Shown here in pieces: positions 45,501 to 61,684 of a stretch of DNA of 64,000 nt (the first letter of the stretch is position 1; each line of letters opens with the position of its first letter). The notes beneath the pieces are model-generated. The model saw nothing but the letters and a program-made list of their open reading frames with translations, searched no databases and was not told the DNA's origin. The DNA is from Bondarzewia mesenterica. Taxonomy: Eukaryota > Basidiomycota > Agaricomycetes > Russulales > Bondarzewiaceae. The position numbers and the translations under genes were made by a program. The DNA is taken from the NCBI GenBank assembly GCA_004802705.1, contig SGPL01000016.1, forward strand, positions 62,001-126,000, read 5' to 3'.

Positions 45501-47777
45501 CTGAACGAGTACGCCGCACTTGGCTCAGACATCACCACCATCTCGTTCGAGGAAGATCACCAGCAACTTATCCCCAAGGAGAAATTGTTGTCTGCGTTCG
45601 AGCGTGTGCTGGTGGACATAACGAATAAGGTCGGTGTCGACGTCAATCGGTGTGTCACAGACTCGTATTACCAGCATCTACTACCCTTCGTCTGTGGCTT
45701 GGGTCCTCGCAAGGCTCAAGTGCTTGTCAAGAAGATTGGTGCGATGGTAAGTGACTATTTCTGGACTAATCGTTCATGTTCTCACGCGCTGTTCAGGGTG
45801 GCAATCTCACGAGTCGTGATCAATTTATTCGCGCTGGTCTCCTTACCACCAAAATTTTCTTAAACGCTGCTGGTTTCCTCCGCGTTCACCAGGATAACAT
45901 CGGCAAGGCAAAAAATCGTCATAATGAGGATCTGGATTTGCAGGATCCTCTCGACGATACTCGGATTCATCCCGAAGACTACGATCTGGCACGGAAGATG
46001 GCCACGGATGCTCTCGAACTTGACGAAGAAGACGTGCATGGCGAACATCCGTCTCATGTTGTGTCCCTCATCATGGAGGATCCCGATAACGTTAAGAAGC
46101 TCGACGAGTTAAACTTGGACGACTTCGCGATCAGTCTCATGGAATCCGGAGGCGACAAGAAGCGGCACACTCTCAATGTCATCCGCTCTGAACTCATCAA
46201 ACCTTTTGCGGAGATCAGACAACCGCTGCGCCAGCCGACTGATTGGGAGGTTCTAACGACGCTCTCCGGGGAGACGTTACGGACGTTGCGAGTGGGACTC
46301 ATCGTCTCTGTCCAAGTGATGCGGGTCAAGACTGGCTTTGTCGCGGTTCGACTGGACTCGGGCATCGAAGGGATTATCAACTCGCAGTACGTGGCAGACC
46401 AACCGCCGAACAGCTTGGACGCCGTCATGCATAAGCGGCAGACTATTGCCGGCGTCATTATCGACGTCAAACTGGACCTGCCGCATGACCACTTCCTGGT
46501 AGAGTTGTCGTCGCGACCGACAGACGTCCAGGCGGGTGACAGCCAGTTCCGGCGGGTCAAGCACGACGAGGCCTGGAATCATTCGCGGTACGAGCGCGAT
46601 AAGGAAATGCAGGCACGGAAGAAGCGCGCGGAGGTGAACAAGACGCGTCGCGTTATCAAACACCCCAATTTCCACAACTTCAACTCGTCGCAGGCGGAAG
46701 CTTACCTAGAGAAGCAACAACGGGGAGACGTCGTCATCCGACCATCTTCGAAGGGTATTAGCCATCTTGCGGTCACTTGGAAGGTGGACGACGGCCTGTT
46801 CCAACATATCGGTATGCGCTCACCGCCATGGTGTCGTTCGGTGCTGACCGCATATCTTTTCATTATCAGACGTCGTAGAGCCGAACGCAGACCCCACTGG
46901 CCAGAGCGTCGGGAGCCAACTGATCATCGACGGCAAATACGAGTTCTCGGATTTGGACGAGTTGATTGTCAATCATGTACAGGCCATGGCGCGACGCGTG
47001 GAGGAGTTAATGGCCTTCGAGAAGTTCAAGCCTGGCCCAGAAGACGAACTTCGTGAGTTCACCGAGCTGTTATCTATCTATTGACCGTTATCTGAGCGTT
47101 TGCGTCTCTTTTCGTTGTATTATTAGACCTTTTCTTGAAGAACTTTGTCGCCGCTAATCCATCGAAGAGCGCATACGGCTTCGCTCTCAATCGGAAAAAG
47201 CCGGGCCATTTTAGTCTTTGCTTCCTCACGAACAAGAACTCGACGATTCATACATGGGTACGCGCACGTTCGTGAATTTTACGGGTGTCCGTGCTCAATT
47301 TCTTTTTGACAGCCCGTTCGCGTCGCACCGGAGGCTTACTACCTCTTTGACACAGCAGCTACGGGCGTGCCTGAGCTGTGCAACGCATTCAAAGTGCGTC
47401 AAATGCACGAATCGCAAAATTTGGGTGGTGGGCCTGCTGGAGGCCGAACACCGTATGGAGGGCGGACGCCGGGACGGACACCAGTCGTGTCGGGCATGGC
47501 GACGCCTGGCCGTACGTCGGTGCACCAGGTCGGTCGAACGCCGAATCCATACGGCGCACCTGCCGCAGGGACGGGCAGCACGCCCGCTTATGCGGGGACG
47601 CCAGGGTTTGGCGCCGTACCGCCACAGACGCCGTTCGGGTATCAGACGCCCGGTGGATTTGGTCAGAGACCACCAGTGCCAGGTCAATTGCCTGTGCCGG
47701 CGGGGATGAACCCACAGAGGATGGCAATGATACGGAACACGGGAGGTTGGGGCGTGACGCCGACAAGTGGTGCATAG
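42531..47777 (+). CDS. SPT6: Transcription elongation and histone chaperone SPT6
   Basis: Histone chaperone travelling with RNA polymerase II. Start MSSPHEVQESQE, then an acidic KR-rich N-terminus. The core follows in order: Tex-like helical region (MHKPLTEDDLEEASTWVLTR, TRIDLLSLDELWRVYALGQK), YqgF-like domain (VLAMSWGKGDPHKDAITIVV, PDVIAIGGFSM), HhH (SPLNEYAALG, LLPFVCGLGPRKAQVLVKK), S1 domain (VGLIVSVQVMRVKTGFVAVR), and tandem SH2 (HPNFHNFNSSQAEAYLEK, GDVVIRPSSKGISHLAVTWK, YGFALNRKKPGHFSLCFL). The C-terminal tail is unusual: Gly/Thr/Pro-rich repeats such as GGRTPYGGRTPGRTP. About ten short introns, most of them 50-70 bp. A few N bases (42570, 42855, 43222, 43402) leave residues unresolved. 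The stop is at 47775-47777. Confidence 0.93.
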
Positions 47778-47952
47778 TGAATGTGTATTATTTGGTGGAT
47801 GTTTATATTGTTTTCGCATATTCTGTTGCATGTATCATACACTTTTGCTGCCGGTATTAGTACAACATTTAGGACCTAGTACTGGTTAGGTTAGTTGCTG
47901 ATAGCTATGTAGTAGTTGGTTGTCTCCTTTGGAGACCATAAGATAGCAGTGA

Positions 47953-47960
47953 TGACGTCA
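47953..47960. promoter_or_regulatory. CRE-type TGACGTCA site
   Basis: Perfect palindromic site 107-114 bp upstream of the next ATG (48067). A second motif, overlapping GACGTCGAC copies, directly precedes that ATG at about 48051-48065. Confidence 0.35.
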
Positions 47961-48066
47961 TGCACGTAGGATTCCACCAAGTCGTTGCCGCACTGCTGCC
48001 GCAGTTGTTGCCGCCCACTTTCACAATAGTAATTCAAGTTAGTAGCACTCGACGTCGACGTCGACC

Positions 48067-49137
48067 ATGGAAAACGACATCGAATTGGATGACCTGTCTC
48101 ATCCCAAAGCCTCTGATTACGATTCTAACTCAGGCGACACGCCTCAGCGTCCAGACGACGACGCCGACGACGCCAAAGGCGGGACTCTCGCTTCCTGGAG
48201 TTGGGCAGCTGCCTCCATGTCTGTACCTCCCGACCAACTCGACGCGTCCTGCAGACCGAGTGGATACATACTGACATACTGACTTACTTCTTGGCTTGCG
48301 GGCAGACTTGGCATCTGGTCGACCCTCCTGATGTTCTTCCCAAGGGTCCTACTCTTCGCCGCAGAAGAGACCCAGAGACTGACCCCGCTCGAGTCATTTC
48401 TCGCCCTTCATTTTGGTATCTTCCTCGCGGGCACGGCCATCGCCCTCATCACAAACGTGAGCTTTTTTTTTTCCTTCTCGCGCGAATGTGTCCACATGCC
48501 CACGCGGAGCTTTCACTTGCTGATTCTCGGGGACCGTTTCGTTCTCGTCATATCATCGACATCACCACATCCGTCTCACTACCCACCGGCATTCGGTACA
48601 CGCAATGATTGGTTGCCGAATAGATCCCATTTGCCCAACCCGTCCCTCAGAGCACAGACGATGTCTCACCCACCCACCCGCTCCTCGTCCCCCTCACCGC
48701 AGCAAGCCTTCTCAGCGCCTTCCTCTCCTACAACACCCGCAACGCAGGCGGCCTCCCCGTCGTCTTTGCCCTCTGCACGGGCACCATCGGCATATGGGGC
48801 CTCTGGACTGTGAGCACAACCCTTTCCCTCCTTTCACCCAACCACGCGCATCACTGACGCACCTCAATTCCAAAAACGAAACCCCGTGAATGTCTTTCCT
48901 TCTTCTCGTTTTATATTCTTCATGATCCGTGCACATGTGGTACCGTCGCCCACCCTTTACCTCCATATGAACTGGTCCCGTGCGCAAAAAAAGACCCTCT
49001 TCGCCAGCACGTCACGCATCTCCAAAACGACAGGCGCGGACAAGCACACGAGCGCTTTCATCTTCGGAAACAAGTCCGCCGCATCCGTCCAGAAGAAGCG
49101 TTGGAAGGAGGAACACAAGGCCAGGGCACGAAGCTGA
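48067..49137 (+). CDS. Multi-pass membrane protein, uncharacterised fungal family
   Basis: 210-aa protein from four exons (48067-48218, 48306-48456, 48624-48809, 48994-49137; 633 nt, in frame). N-terminus is acidic ([14 protein letters not shown]). Four hydrophobic segments follow: [54 protein letters not shown] and [16 protein letters not shown]. The tail is hydrophilic and basic: [21 protein letters not shown] then [16 protein letters not shown] recognise the tail pattern as conserved-looking but cannot name the family. The last intron is long (184 bp) and may hide a small exon. It is convergent with SRP54. Confidence 0.65.
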
Positions 49138-49528
49138 ACTTTACTTACCCCCCTCTCCCTTCCCTTCCCTCTCTTGACACGCCCCGGCACGATTCACGCG
49201 TCCTGTTGCTCTTCTCCCGGCGTTTGTACTGCATACTTCACTTATTTGTCACTCGGAATTCCACGTATTCCACACGCTTGCTCGCTGAAACCTTGGCCCT
49301 GCCCACCCCTTGAAATCCAAACTTTAAAATTAGTGGACACCTGCCCCGAACGATGCACCCCATACATCAGCGGTCGAGACGATCCGAGAGCGTTACAGTG
49401 TGCTGTGTCTGTGGTGTGGGAGTCTTACACGTATACAGTATACATATACACAAAGTTGCAGTCCCCGCGAGATGGCGACGCCGAGGCGAATGAATGGGCC
49501 GTGCGTCATAGTGTGTAGCAGACAGGGC
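49138..49528. other. Convergent 3' intergenic region
   Basis: 391 bp between convergent genes, presumably both 3' UTRs; pyrimidine-rich at the left end. No gene recognised. Confidence 0.45.
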
Positions 49529-51721
<2,193 letters not shown>

Positions 51722-51812
51722 CGCAAGGCTGCCGTGGGAATTTCAATGCCCGCCCTTGTTTCTCGTTATTCACGCGCGTCAGATTGCCGTTTCGGGAAAT
51801 TGACTTTTCATC
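51722..51812. promoter_or_regulatory. 91-bp bidirectional promoter SRP54/SPT8
   Basis: Only 91 bp separate the two start codons, so the promoters and both 5' UTRs must share this interval or overlap the coding regions. No TATA box is visible. Confidence 0.6.
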
Positions 51813-54473
51813 ATGGCCAACACGGACAGCGACTCGGAGGCACAGGACATCGAGGACGCCGATTTTGAAGACGGCTATGCAGAGGAAGAGGTCGACGAGG
51901 ACATCTTGGAGGCCATCGAGGCCGGCGTCGAAGACGTAACCGAGGGCGATCAGGTCAGTCTCTTCCGTGTGCCTTCCCCGCATTTCGACTGAATGCCCAT
52001 TCGTGACCCTCGAAAGGAATCAGATGAAGAAGAGTCGGACGAAGCTGACGATGACGACGACGACGACGACGACGAGCCCTCTCGTCCACCACCTCCACTG
52101 CCTTCTCTCATTCCCGCCAAACGTCCCTCGCCTACCGCGGGGCTACCAGAACCTGACACAGGTGCGTTTCCCCGTCAAGTTTCTCCCATTTCAAACACAC
52201 GTTCGCACACATTTATGTCATTATCAAAATACAAAGCACCAGCCCCCCCATCACGCCCCCGCGCCCTCTCCCCCTCGCGCGCACGGCGCGCTGCCTTGCG
52301 GCCATCAATCATGTTCCCGAGATCCTACACCGTAGAGGCCATCTGCGCGCTACCACACCCGGGGCCAACGCACTCGCTAGCGGCTTCGCCGTGCATGCTA
52401 CATATGCTCACTGGCTCCGAGGACGGTTACGTCCGCGACTACGACATCTTCTCTGCTGTCAACGGCAAGGTCTTCCTGACAGCCCCCCAGCGCCACCACG
52501 CGGGCGTCGTCGAGGGCATAATGAAGGCCGGTCAAATCCGCTCATGGTGGGAAAACCCCAGCAGGTCCCCAGACGGTGGAACCGTCGAGCTTTCACCCGT
52601 GTACAGTCTCGCTATTCAGTCCGACGCGCTTTGGGGCTTGGCCGGGGCGAAAGTTGGTAGCGTCGATCCCCCCTTACATCTTCCCGTTTCATCTTTTGTC
52701 TGCTTTCGTTAACCCGTGTCTTCAATTTCCTTTTTTCCAGTCGGGGAATATTAATTTGTTCACGGTCCGTCACGAGCCTGGTCGTCTGTTCAAGTGTATG
52801 TCGGGACACCGAGCACCTGTCTCTGCCCTCTCGCTACAGCATGACGAGAAGGGTTTCTTCTCGGCAAGCTGGGATGGGGACGCACTGGTGCGTGTCGCTT
52901 CTCGCCACTCCGAAATCGCGCGGACGAAACATCAACAAGTATATTGATCGTTCGCACTAATCAGCAATGGGACCTCAACACAGGCGAAGTCGTCCGTCGA
53001 TTTACGGCACATGGTGCTCAACTTGCGGCACTCGCAGTCCGCCCCCTCGCCTGGGACTATGCGAGCCCTTCACAGGCGGACCAGATGACACATCACGTTC
53101 ACATTCGACCACCACACGACGCAGCAACAGGGGCCTCGTCAACTGGACCCCTAACGCAAGCTTCAACCGAGGATGTTCCCGTGACAGCCACGACCTCCAC
53201 CATCAACGGCAGCGCGCCGCAGACTATCCCACCTGCAGCTGAACCCCATGCACAAGGCCAGCCGCCGGCGAACCCTGATGCGAAATCGGACGCCTCGTTC
53301 GATCCACTCTTTGACGACGAACCTGACGCCGAGGGCGAACCCGATACCACACCACCGTCACCCGTAGCGCCCCCGACGCTTTCGATACCCACACCCGGAC
53401 CCGGACCCACACTGCATCTACCCACGCCGACGCCCGCGGCGATGAGACCCGCGGGTGCTGGCGCGTCCGTGCCTAAAAATGCGCCACCGTTGCTAGACCA
53501 CGCGTCGTTTGCGGCCTATTCACCTGACGTGCTGATGACAGCAGCGATGGATGGGCAAGTGGTCCTGTGGGACTGTCGCGTTGCGGTGCCCGGACCGGGG
53601 CGCGGGGTTGGGCGGTTGTGGATGAGCGAGAAGACGCCGCCATGGTGCTTGTCGGTGAGTACGTGTGACCTCACGAGAACGCTTACGTCGCGTGGGCGGT
53701 CGAGCGTCCAGAGTGGATTTTATGTAACGGTCATATGGATGATTTTGATTTTGATTTTTGATTTTGATTTTTTTTTTGCAGGCGTGCTGGTCGGCGAATG
53801 GTGCGCAGATCTACGCGGGGAGGCGGAATGGGACGATCGACGTGTGGGATGTGCGACAGATTGGGCGGACGGGGCCATCAGAGGTGCCGCGCCTGCTGAA
53901 GACGCTGAGGAACCCTCTGAGCTCTGGGGTGGTAAGTTGTGTGGCGGCGTTTCCAGACGGACGTCATATTGCATGGTGAGTCAGTGCATAGAGTTCGCTT
54001 CGGAAGTGCGGAAATGAGAGGTCGAGCCTCGGCGTCGGGGATCGTTGAGGGTGGGGAAGGTTCGTGAACTTTGGATGGTTCTCGCCTGGCCCGAGGTTTT
54101 GGGAAAGCGCGCAAAGTTGGGCCTGCCCTGGAGGGGAGGCGGATTACGTCTGGGGTATACGGTTTCATATTGATGGGTTCTTTGTTTGCAGCGCATCCAA
54201 CGACAACATTCGACTGTGGAACGCGGCCGAGGCGGGGGAAGTGGAGGGAAAGGGGCGAGTGCAATTCAAGATAATCCCAGGGCATCACGGGGGAATCGTG
54301 TCCCAGATGGGTGAGTGCGGTTGGAGCGTGTGATCAGTGAGTGAGCGATTGACTGATTTTTGGCAGTGATTGATCCAGGAGGACGATTCCTTGTGAGTGC
54401 GAGTGGGAACCGGGGGTGGCACGGGGACGGGACTCGGACAGTGTTTGTGCATGACATCAAGACGGTCGTGTAG
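51813..54473 (+). CDS. SPT8: SAGA subunit SPT8 (WD40)
   Basis: WD40 subunit of SAGA that contacts TBP. Start MANTDSDSEAQDIEDADFED, acidic with a run of Asp. WD repeats: SYTVEAICALPHP, MLTGSEDGYVRDYDIF, SGNINLFTVRHEPGRLFKCM, GHRAPVSALSLQHDEKGFFS, then WDLNTGEVVRRFTAHGAQLA. A disordered Pro/Ala/Asp-rich insert of about 130 residues (53.06-53.50 kb) separates repeats. Later repeats include YSPDVLMTAAMDGQVVLWDC and NGAQIYAGRRNGTIDVWDVR. The end is FVSCS-like: VSASGNRGWHGDGTRTVFVH then DIKTVV, the typical SPT8 terminal pattern. The intron near 53.7 kb has a long T-rich (gattttt)n tract before its acceptor. Confidence 0.87.
53740..53782 (+). repeat. (gatttt)n tract inside SPT8 intron
   Basis: Several near-identical gattttt units end in a T10 run directly before the acceptor TTTGCAG. 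It forms an extended pyrimidine tract. Confidence 0.6.
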
Positions 54474-54718
54474 CTGAAATAGAACACAAATATGGCTATT
54501 AGTCGTTGGATCAGATCTAGAAACGCTGAGGTCATCGGTTGTCAACGTTCAACACGCTCGGAACCTTCTCACATTTCAAATCTTCCGCGTCCCGATCCCT
54601 TGGGTCCAATTCCATTATGTACACAACATCCAGAATATATCTATCTCGCCTCCAACACACAAACTCTCTCACTCACCCACCCATCCTCCCCCATGTGTGC
54701 CCTCTGTGCCCCCACAGA

Positions 54719-56158
54719 ATGCCCCCCCCGTACTCCCTCAAGACTCTCATCGCTTTTTCCGCAAAGTCAACGGCCGTCGCTGCAACGTCCTCAACGATCG
54801 CTACATCTTCCCCGCAGATGACGATGAACTCAAGGTACGCCCCTCTCCGTCCCTCTNTTTCNTTCTTCTCCCTCACCCCTCAGGAACAGCGCTTCGAGCT
54901 CTTCCACAGGATGCTCAACTTTGTCCTCGACGGCAAAAACTACGTGGGTCCCGTCCAAGACGTCCTTTCCCCCGAACGCGCGGTCGAAAGCGGGGAGAAA
55001 CTCCGGGTGTTGGACATGGGAACCGGCGGCGGTCTCTGGTACGTTTCTTCCCGCACCCATGCACCCCACCCCACCTCGGCCCCGACCTGACCCCATCTAC
55101 CCAACTTGGTTTCCTCAAAACCGACTCGGATCCCCAAAACAGGGCTATCGACATGGCCGACGAGTTCCCCCATGTAGAAGTCACCGGCGTGGACCTCGCA
55201 CCCCTCCAGCCGCGGTACGTCCGTTCCGTGTATCCCATCTGCACCCGTCCACCCCCCTTCGCCCGATCCATCTACGTATCTTTGCCCCATACTAGTACTA
55301 ATGACATCCCGATTCTATCCCTCATCAGCATGGTCCCTCCAAATTGCATGTCAGTCCCCTCCGCACCCGTAACCTCTCACGTATCCCCCTCTCACGCATT
55401 CATACACGCGCACGTACACCCACACACGCCCTCACACCCCCAGATTCGAACTCTGCGATCTCGACCGGTCCTGCCTCCCCTACCCCTCCAACTCCTACGA
55501 CGTCGTCCACGCCCGCAACATGCACGCCGGCGTACGCACTCAACCCTTTCCCCCCTCTCCTCATCGCAGAATTAACCCCTCCTGCAGATCCACAACTACC
55601 CCCACTTCCTACATGAGCTCACCCGCATCCTGCGTCCCGGCGGTGTCCTCATTCTCATCGAATCCGACCTCCGCCCAATCGCCGACGGCAAACTCACCTC
55701 CTCCCCCTCAAAATCCGGCATCCCTGGCTGGTGCGCCCTCGCAGACGCCTTCCGCAACGCCCTCACCATGCGCGGCGTCGACGTCTCCGTCCCCGAGCGC
55801 ATGGCCAACATGCTTGCCGACCTCGACGTTCACTACGACGTCGTCCGCCAGCAACAAGCCGATGTCCCCATCGGTTTCTGGCCAAAAGGTTTGTCCCCAC
55901 CCCCATCTCCCTCTCCCACCTCATCTCATGAGATCTAACGCCTCTACCTCAGACCCAACGCTCCTTACCGTCGGTCAGCTCGCGTGGATGAACTGGGACC
56001 TCCTCCTCCTCGCCGCCCGCCCTCTCCTCCTCTCCTCGGGTCTCCCCGAGTGGCAGGTAAAAAATCTCATCGCTGAAGCCCAACGCGACCTCTACCACCC
56101 CCTCGTCCACATCGCCAGCCGTTTCTACGTCGTCCACGCCATCAAGCGAAGTATGTAA
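54719..56158 (+). CDS. SAM-dependent methyltransferase
   Basis: Class I methyltransferase of the fungal LaeA/UMTA-like type. Early exon: SHRFFRKVNGRRCNVLNDRY then FPADDDELK, and EQRFELFHRMLNFVLDGKNY. Motif I is LRVLDMGTGGGLW; motif II region VEVTGVDLAPLQP; later SYDVVHARNMHAG, ELTRILRPGGVLILIESD. The end is LARRL-like helices LVHIASRFYVVHAIKRSM. The 5' end is unresolved. An ATG lies at 54719, but its frame fits the protein only if the following C8 run (54722-54729) were C9; otherwise an upstream exon joins at 54718. Two N bases at 54857 and 54862 fall in an intron. Substrate unknown; no secondary-metabolite neighbours. Confidence 0.72.
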
Positions 56159-56667
56159 TCGATGCGACACAATCAAGCGCCCTTGTATATCATTGACTCG
56201 TCTGTTCTGGGACTAACTTCTCTTGTGGATCCATACGGCATCTCTCGTGTACCTGTTCATGTGCCTCGCGCTCCTATTTCGCTTTACATACCCTCACCTC
56301 GCACGTTGGCTCCCTTCGTGGGCTTCCCTTCACACACCTACATACATATACCCTCGTCACCATCACTGCCAAAATGACATTCGTACAACAGACACACACA
56401 CACGGACACACCATATCGTAAAGCAGTTGTATCATCTCTATTCCTCCAAAGTACACAAAGGAACGACCACCACTAAACCCGTTGGAGTAAGTGATTCAGG
56501 AAACTAGAAGGACGATGTGGGAACGGACAAGGCAGCAGCAGTCACGCGATGACCAACGACAACGACAACAAAGAATGCGAAAGAGAAGCGAGACCAAGAC
56601 GGGTCAAAATGTGTCAGAAAATGAGAATCAAAACGGCATCCGATTCCTCCGAAACTTCGGATCGTCT
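56159..56667. other. Convergent 3' intergenic region
   Basis: 509 bp between the methyltransferase and PAB1 3' ends, with a short (CA)n run near 56392-56403. No gene recognised. Confidence 0.45.
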
Positions 56668-59025
<2,358 letters not shown>

Positions 59026-59603
59026 TTTTATGGTTTTATTGGCGGGTTGAAGTGGGGTCGTTACTGCTTTATGGACTTTTCTGCGACTGGACGCGCAAGA
59101 AAGAAGAGCGTTAGTACCAAGTTTCGTGGCATGTGCAGGAAGACATCGCACACAGGAAGAGACGAAACAACCGCTTTATGATTTGGTTTTTTGAAGTTTT
59201 TTGAGAATATTTTTGGCTTTGCAAAAAAAAACAAAGTCGGTCAGTTTTCGATACATCAACGTCGGTAGCATGAATGGAGGGTGAAGACCGACCTTAGAGG
59301 GTGATGGTTGGTTGAAAGCAGCGACGTGCTCGATTTTAGCGATATCAGGCTGTGAATTGAAACTCCGCCGGGCCACGCAAACCTTACCACCTTGCCAAAT
59401 TCGTAAATTGCTGCTGATAGGCCACGCTGCCACAGGGTCTCAGACAGAAAACAATTACAGCACAAAAAAATCAAGAGAAGTCCAGTCTCATACAGCTTCC
59501 TCAATATCCATCCAAGTCCGTGCAGTACAGATATCGAGATATATACCTATGTCCAGAGAGAAGAGAACAAAACAGGAGCACATTATATACGAGACGAACA
59601 TTC
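59026..59603. other. PAB1 upstream region with A-rich tracts
   Basis: 578 bp between PAB1 and the SCAMP gene on the same strand. In mRNA sense it has a T9 run near 59.23 kb followed by several A6 blocks at 59178-59220. No gene recognised. Confidence 0.5.
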
Positions 59604-60967
59604 CTAGCCGCGCGTGAAGTACGCTTTCGCGCCGTGAGCCGCCAACTCCGTCTTCGCCTAGTCCCAGCAGCTGTCAGCCCAGCTCTGAATTTTAGATGAC
59701 CATTCGACTTACTTTTTCGACACTGTGCCCAGCCGCTGTGTGATGTTGCCATATCTGACAGGAGGTCGGTAAGATCATCGAGGCATTGCAGTGTGAAGAA
59801 ATTCACACCTGCCAGTAGTAGAAGCCATTCCCAACCCCTTGGATAGCCCAACCTACGGTGGCGATTGTCCCAAGGATCCCTGCGGCCAAGGCACCTCGGG
59901 AATACATCCGGATGGTCTGGATTAATCCCGCCGAGCCAGTACTGGAAAATCCGTGTCAATGACTTGCATGCTCATCCAATAAGAGGTGATTACCTGGGAA
60001 TGCCGATAATCCTAGTGAAGTGTAGCAGTAAGTATTGATGCCAAACAAACGCAATAATAAAGAGAACCCACATGTAGACGGAAAACAACAAGTGAAACCC
60101 GCCGAAGAAAAAATATACATCTGTTTAACTTTGTCAGCATCAAGTCAGACGCTGGCCAATTGGTATACGAACAGTAATACAGGGATTGTTCCTGAGTGTT
60201 AGAAATTCAGTGTTTACAAGTCACCGTCATCAAGGTGAAGCATAGCTTGCCTTCATGTAGCCATTATAAATGGGTCTGAAATACGTCAGGATACGTGGTA
60301 GAAAGCTAGAATGTATACGAACGTCCTTACCGGTACCATAGCAGAAATGATAAAGCGCCAATGACAGGAATGTATCTACAGGGAGTGGATGTCAAGGCCG
60401 CTCATTGACAAAAAAAAGCACTGTGCGCACCCAATGCTTGCCCCAAGGTCTTTACCGCCGTCGGATGACCCAGAAGTAAGAACGAAAATGCACGCAACCA
60501 TATTGATGATAAGTGTTCCTGCGAGGACGAGCCACAACAGGTAGAGTCGTGAAATCAAAGGCCTCGACGCTTCGGGAATTTCGTCTGCTATTGAATGGTA
60601 GATAAGAGGATAGACTGGAAAAAGGAACAACATGAGTTCAAAAGCATCTTGGATAGGTGCGGAAATACGTACATGGAGGCCAATTACTGCGCCCATGCTT
60701 CCTGATGTGTTCAGCTTTGTTATTCAGCTCTTGCTCTCTTCTCTCAAGATCCCTTTCTCGTTGAGAAAAGTTCTGCTGCACGGGCCGCATGCTGTTCTTG
60801 GACGTAGGTAGAAGATGAGTCGGCGAAAGGGTCATCGAAGGGGTTCGTATCCAGAGAGTTTGTCGACGCAAATGGATTTTTCGTGATGTCGCCTAGGAAG
60901 AGCAGTGAGGAATAAGATGCTATGAATGAAATGAAAAGATAATGGTGGACTTGCTGCTCGAATTCAT
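59604..60967 (-). CDS. Secretory carrier membrane protein (SCAMP)
   Basis: Four-span membrane protein of post-Golgi recycling vesicles. The cytosolic N-terminus has the family NPF motif (TKNPFAST) and NPFDDPFAD, then a coiled coil (QRERDLERREQELNNKAEHI). The conserved start of the membrane core is RSNWPP, then FPVYPLIYHSIADEIPE. Hydrophobic spans follow: LYLLWLVLAGTLIINMVACI, then a small-residue span and two more in small exons. The tail is AKTELAAHGAKAYFTRG. The ATG at 60967 is chosen as the nearest in-frame start, but the first splice is not fully resolved. Nine or so very short exons make the exact structure uncertain. Confidence 0.8.
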
Positions 60968-61684
60968 TGAGGAGGACTACTTATTAGAGGGGAATGGCCT
61001 GCAATTCCTGTTCGTTTTGAGTTGTCGAAGGGGAAGTGAGGCGGCGTCACGGCGATGCGCAGCCAGGACGGACGGCCCGATCCGGAGTACTTCCAGATAA
61101 AGAAGGATCAATGCGACAAAAGGCACATTGTTCGACATCGCGACAAGGTCCACACAAGGTTGACAGATATATGTCTTGTAACTCGTACATAATGCCAAGC
61201 GCCGAGGTCGACGTCGTGACGAGGTCTGGAAACGAAACCGACGAACAATCATTGCATTTTGGCGTGAAATGCCTGCATGGTCGGACGGGCTTGCGGTTCG
61301 CACCGCCGAATTACTTATGCCGCACAGCAAGCTGGCGAGCGGAGGGTCAATAGAAATTTCGGAAAGGGTTTCTAGGGCGAAATTACCGATGTGAGAACGC
61401 GGGCGGTAACCCGGCGGCTGTAATTAAGGCGATGGTATAAGAAGGGCCCCAACCCTTTTTCTTTCTTCACCCTTCATTCTTCCCTCGTTCCCTCCTCGCC
61501 GCTTCCTCGCGTTTTCTCACTCGTACGTATCACAATACCCCCGTCTTTGTTTTCTCAGTCTTTCTGATACCTTTGTTTTATAGCTCGACTGTTTTTTACC
61601 ACTCTCTTATATCTTCCGCTCTCTCGACCACAAGTCGCCCTACACTCTCTTACCACCGCTCAAATAGACAGTCCAAAGACAACC
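60968..61684. other. Divergent intergenic region
   Basis: 717 bp between the SCAMP and double-psi barrel genes. The last 200 bp before 61685 are C/T-rich, a typical leader for a strongly expressed fungal gene. No small gene recognised. Confidence 0.45.

Noticed and set aside
54719..56158. Methyltransferase as core of a secondary-metabolite cluster
   Set aside because: Neighbours are SPT8 and PAB1; no synthase, P450 or transporter is nearby.
56392..56403. (CA)n run as a functional element
   Set aside because: Short simple repeat in a 3' intergenic region with no context.
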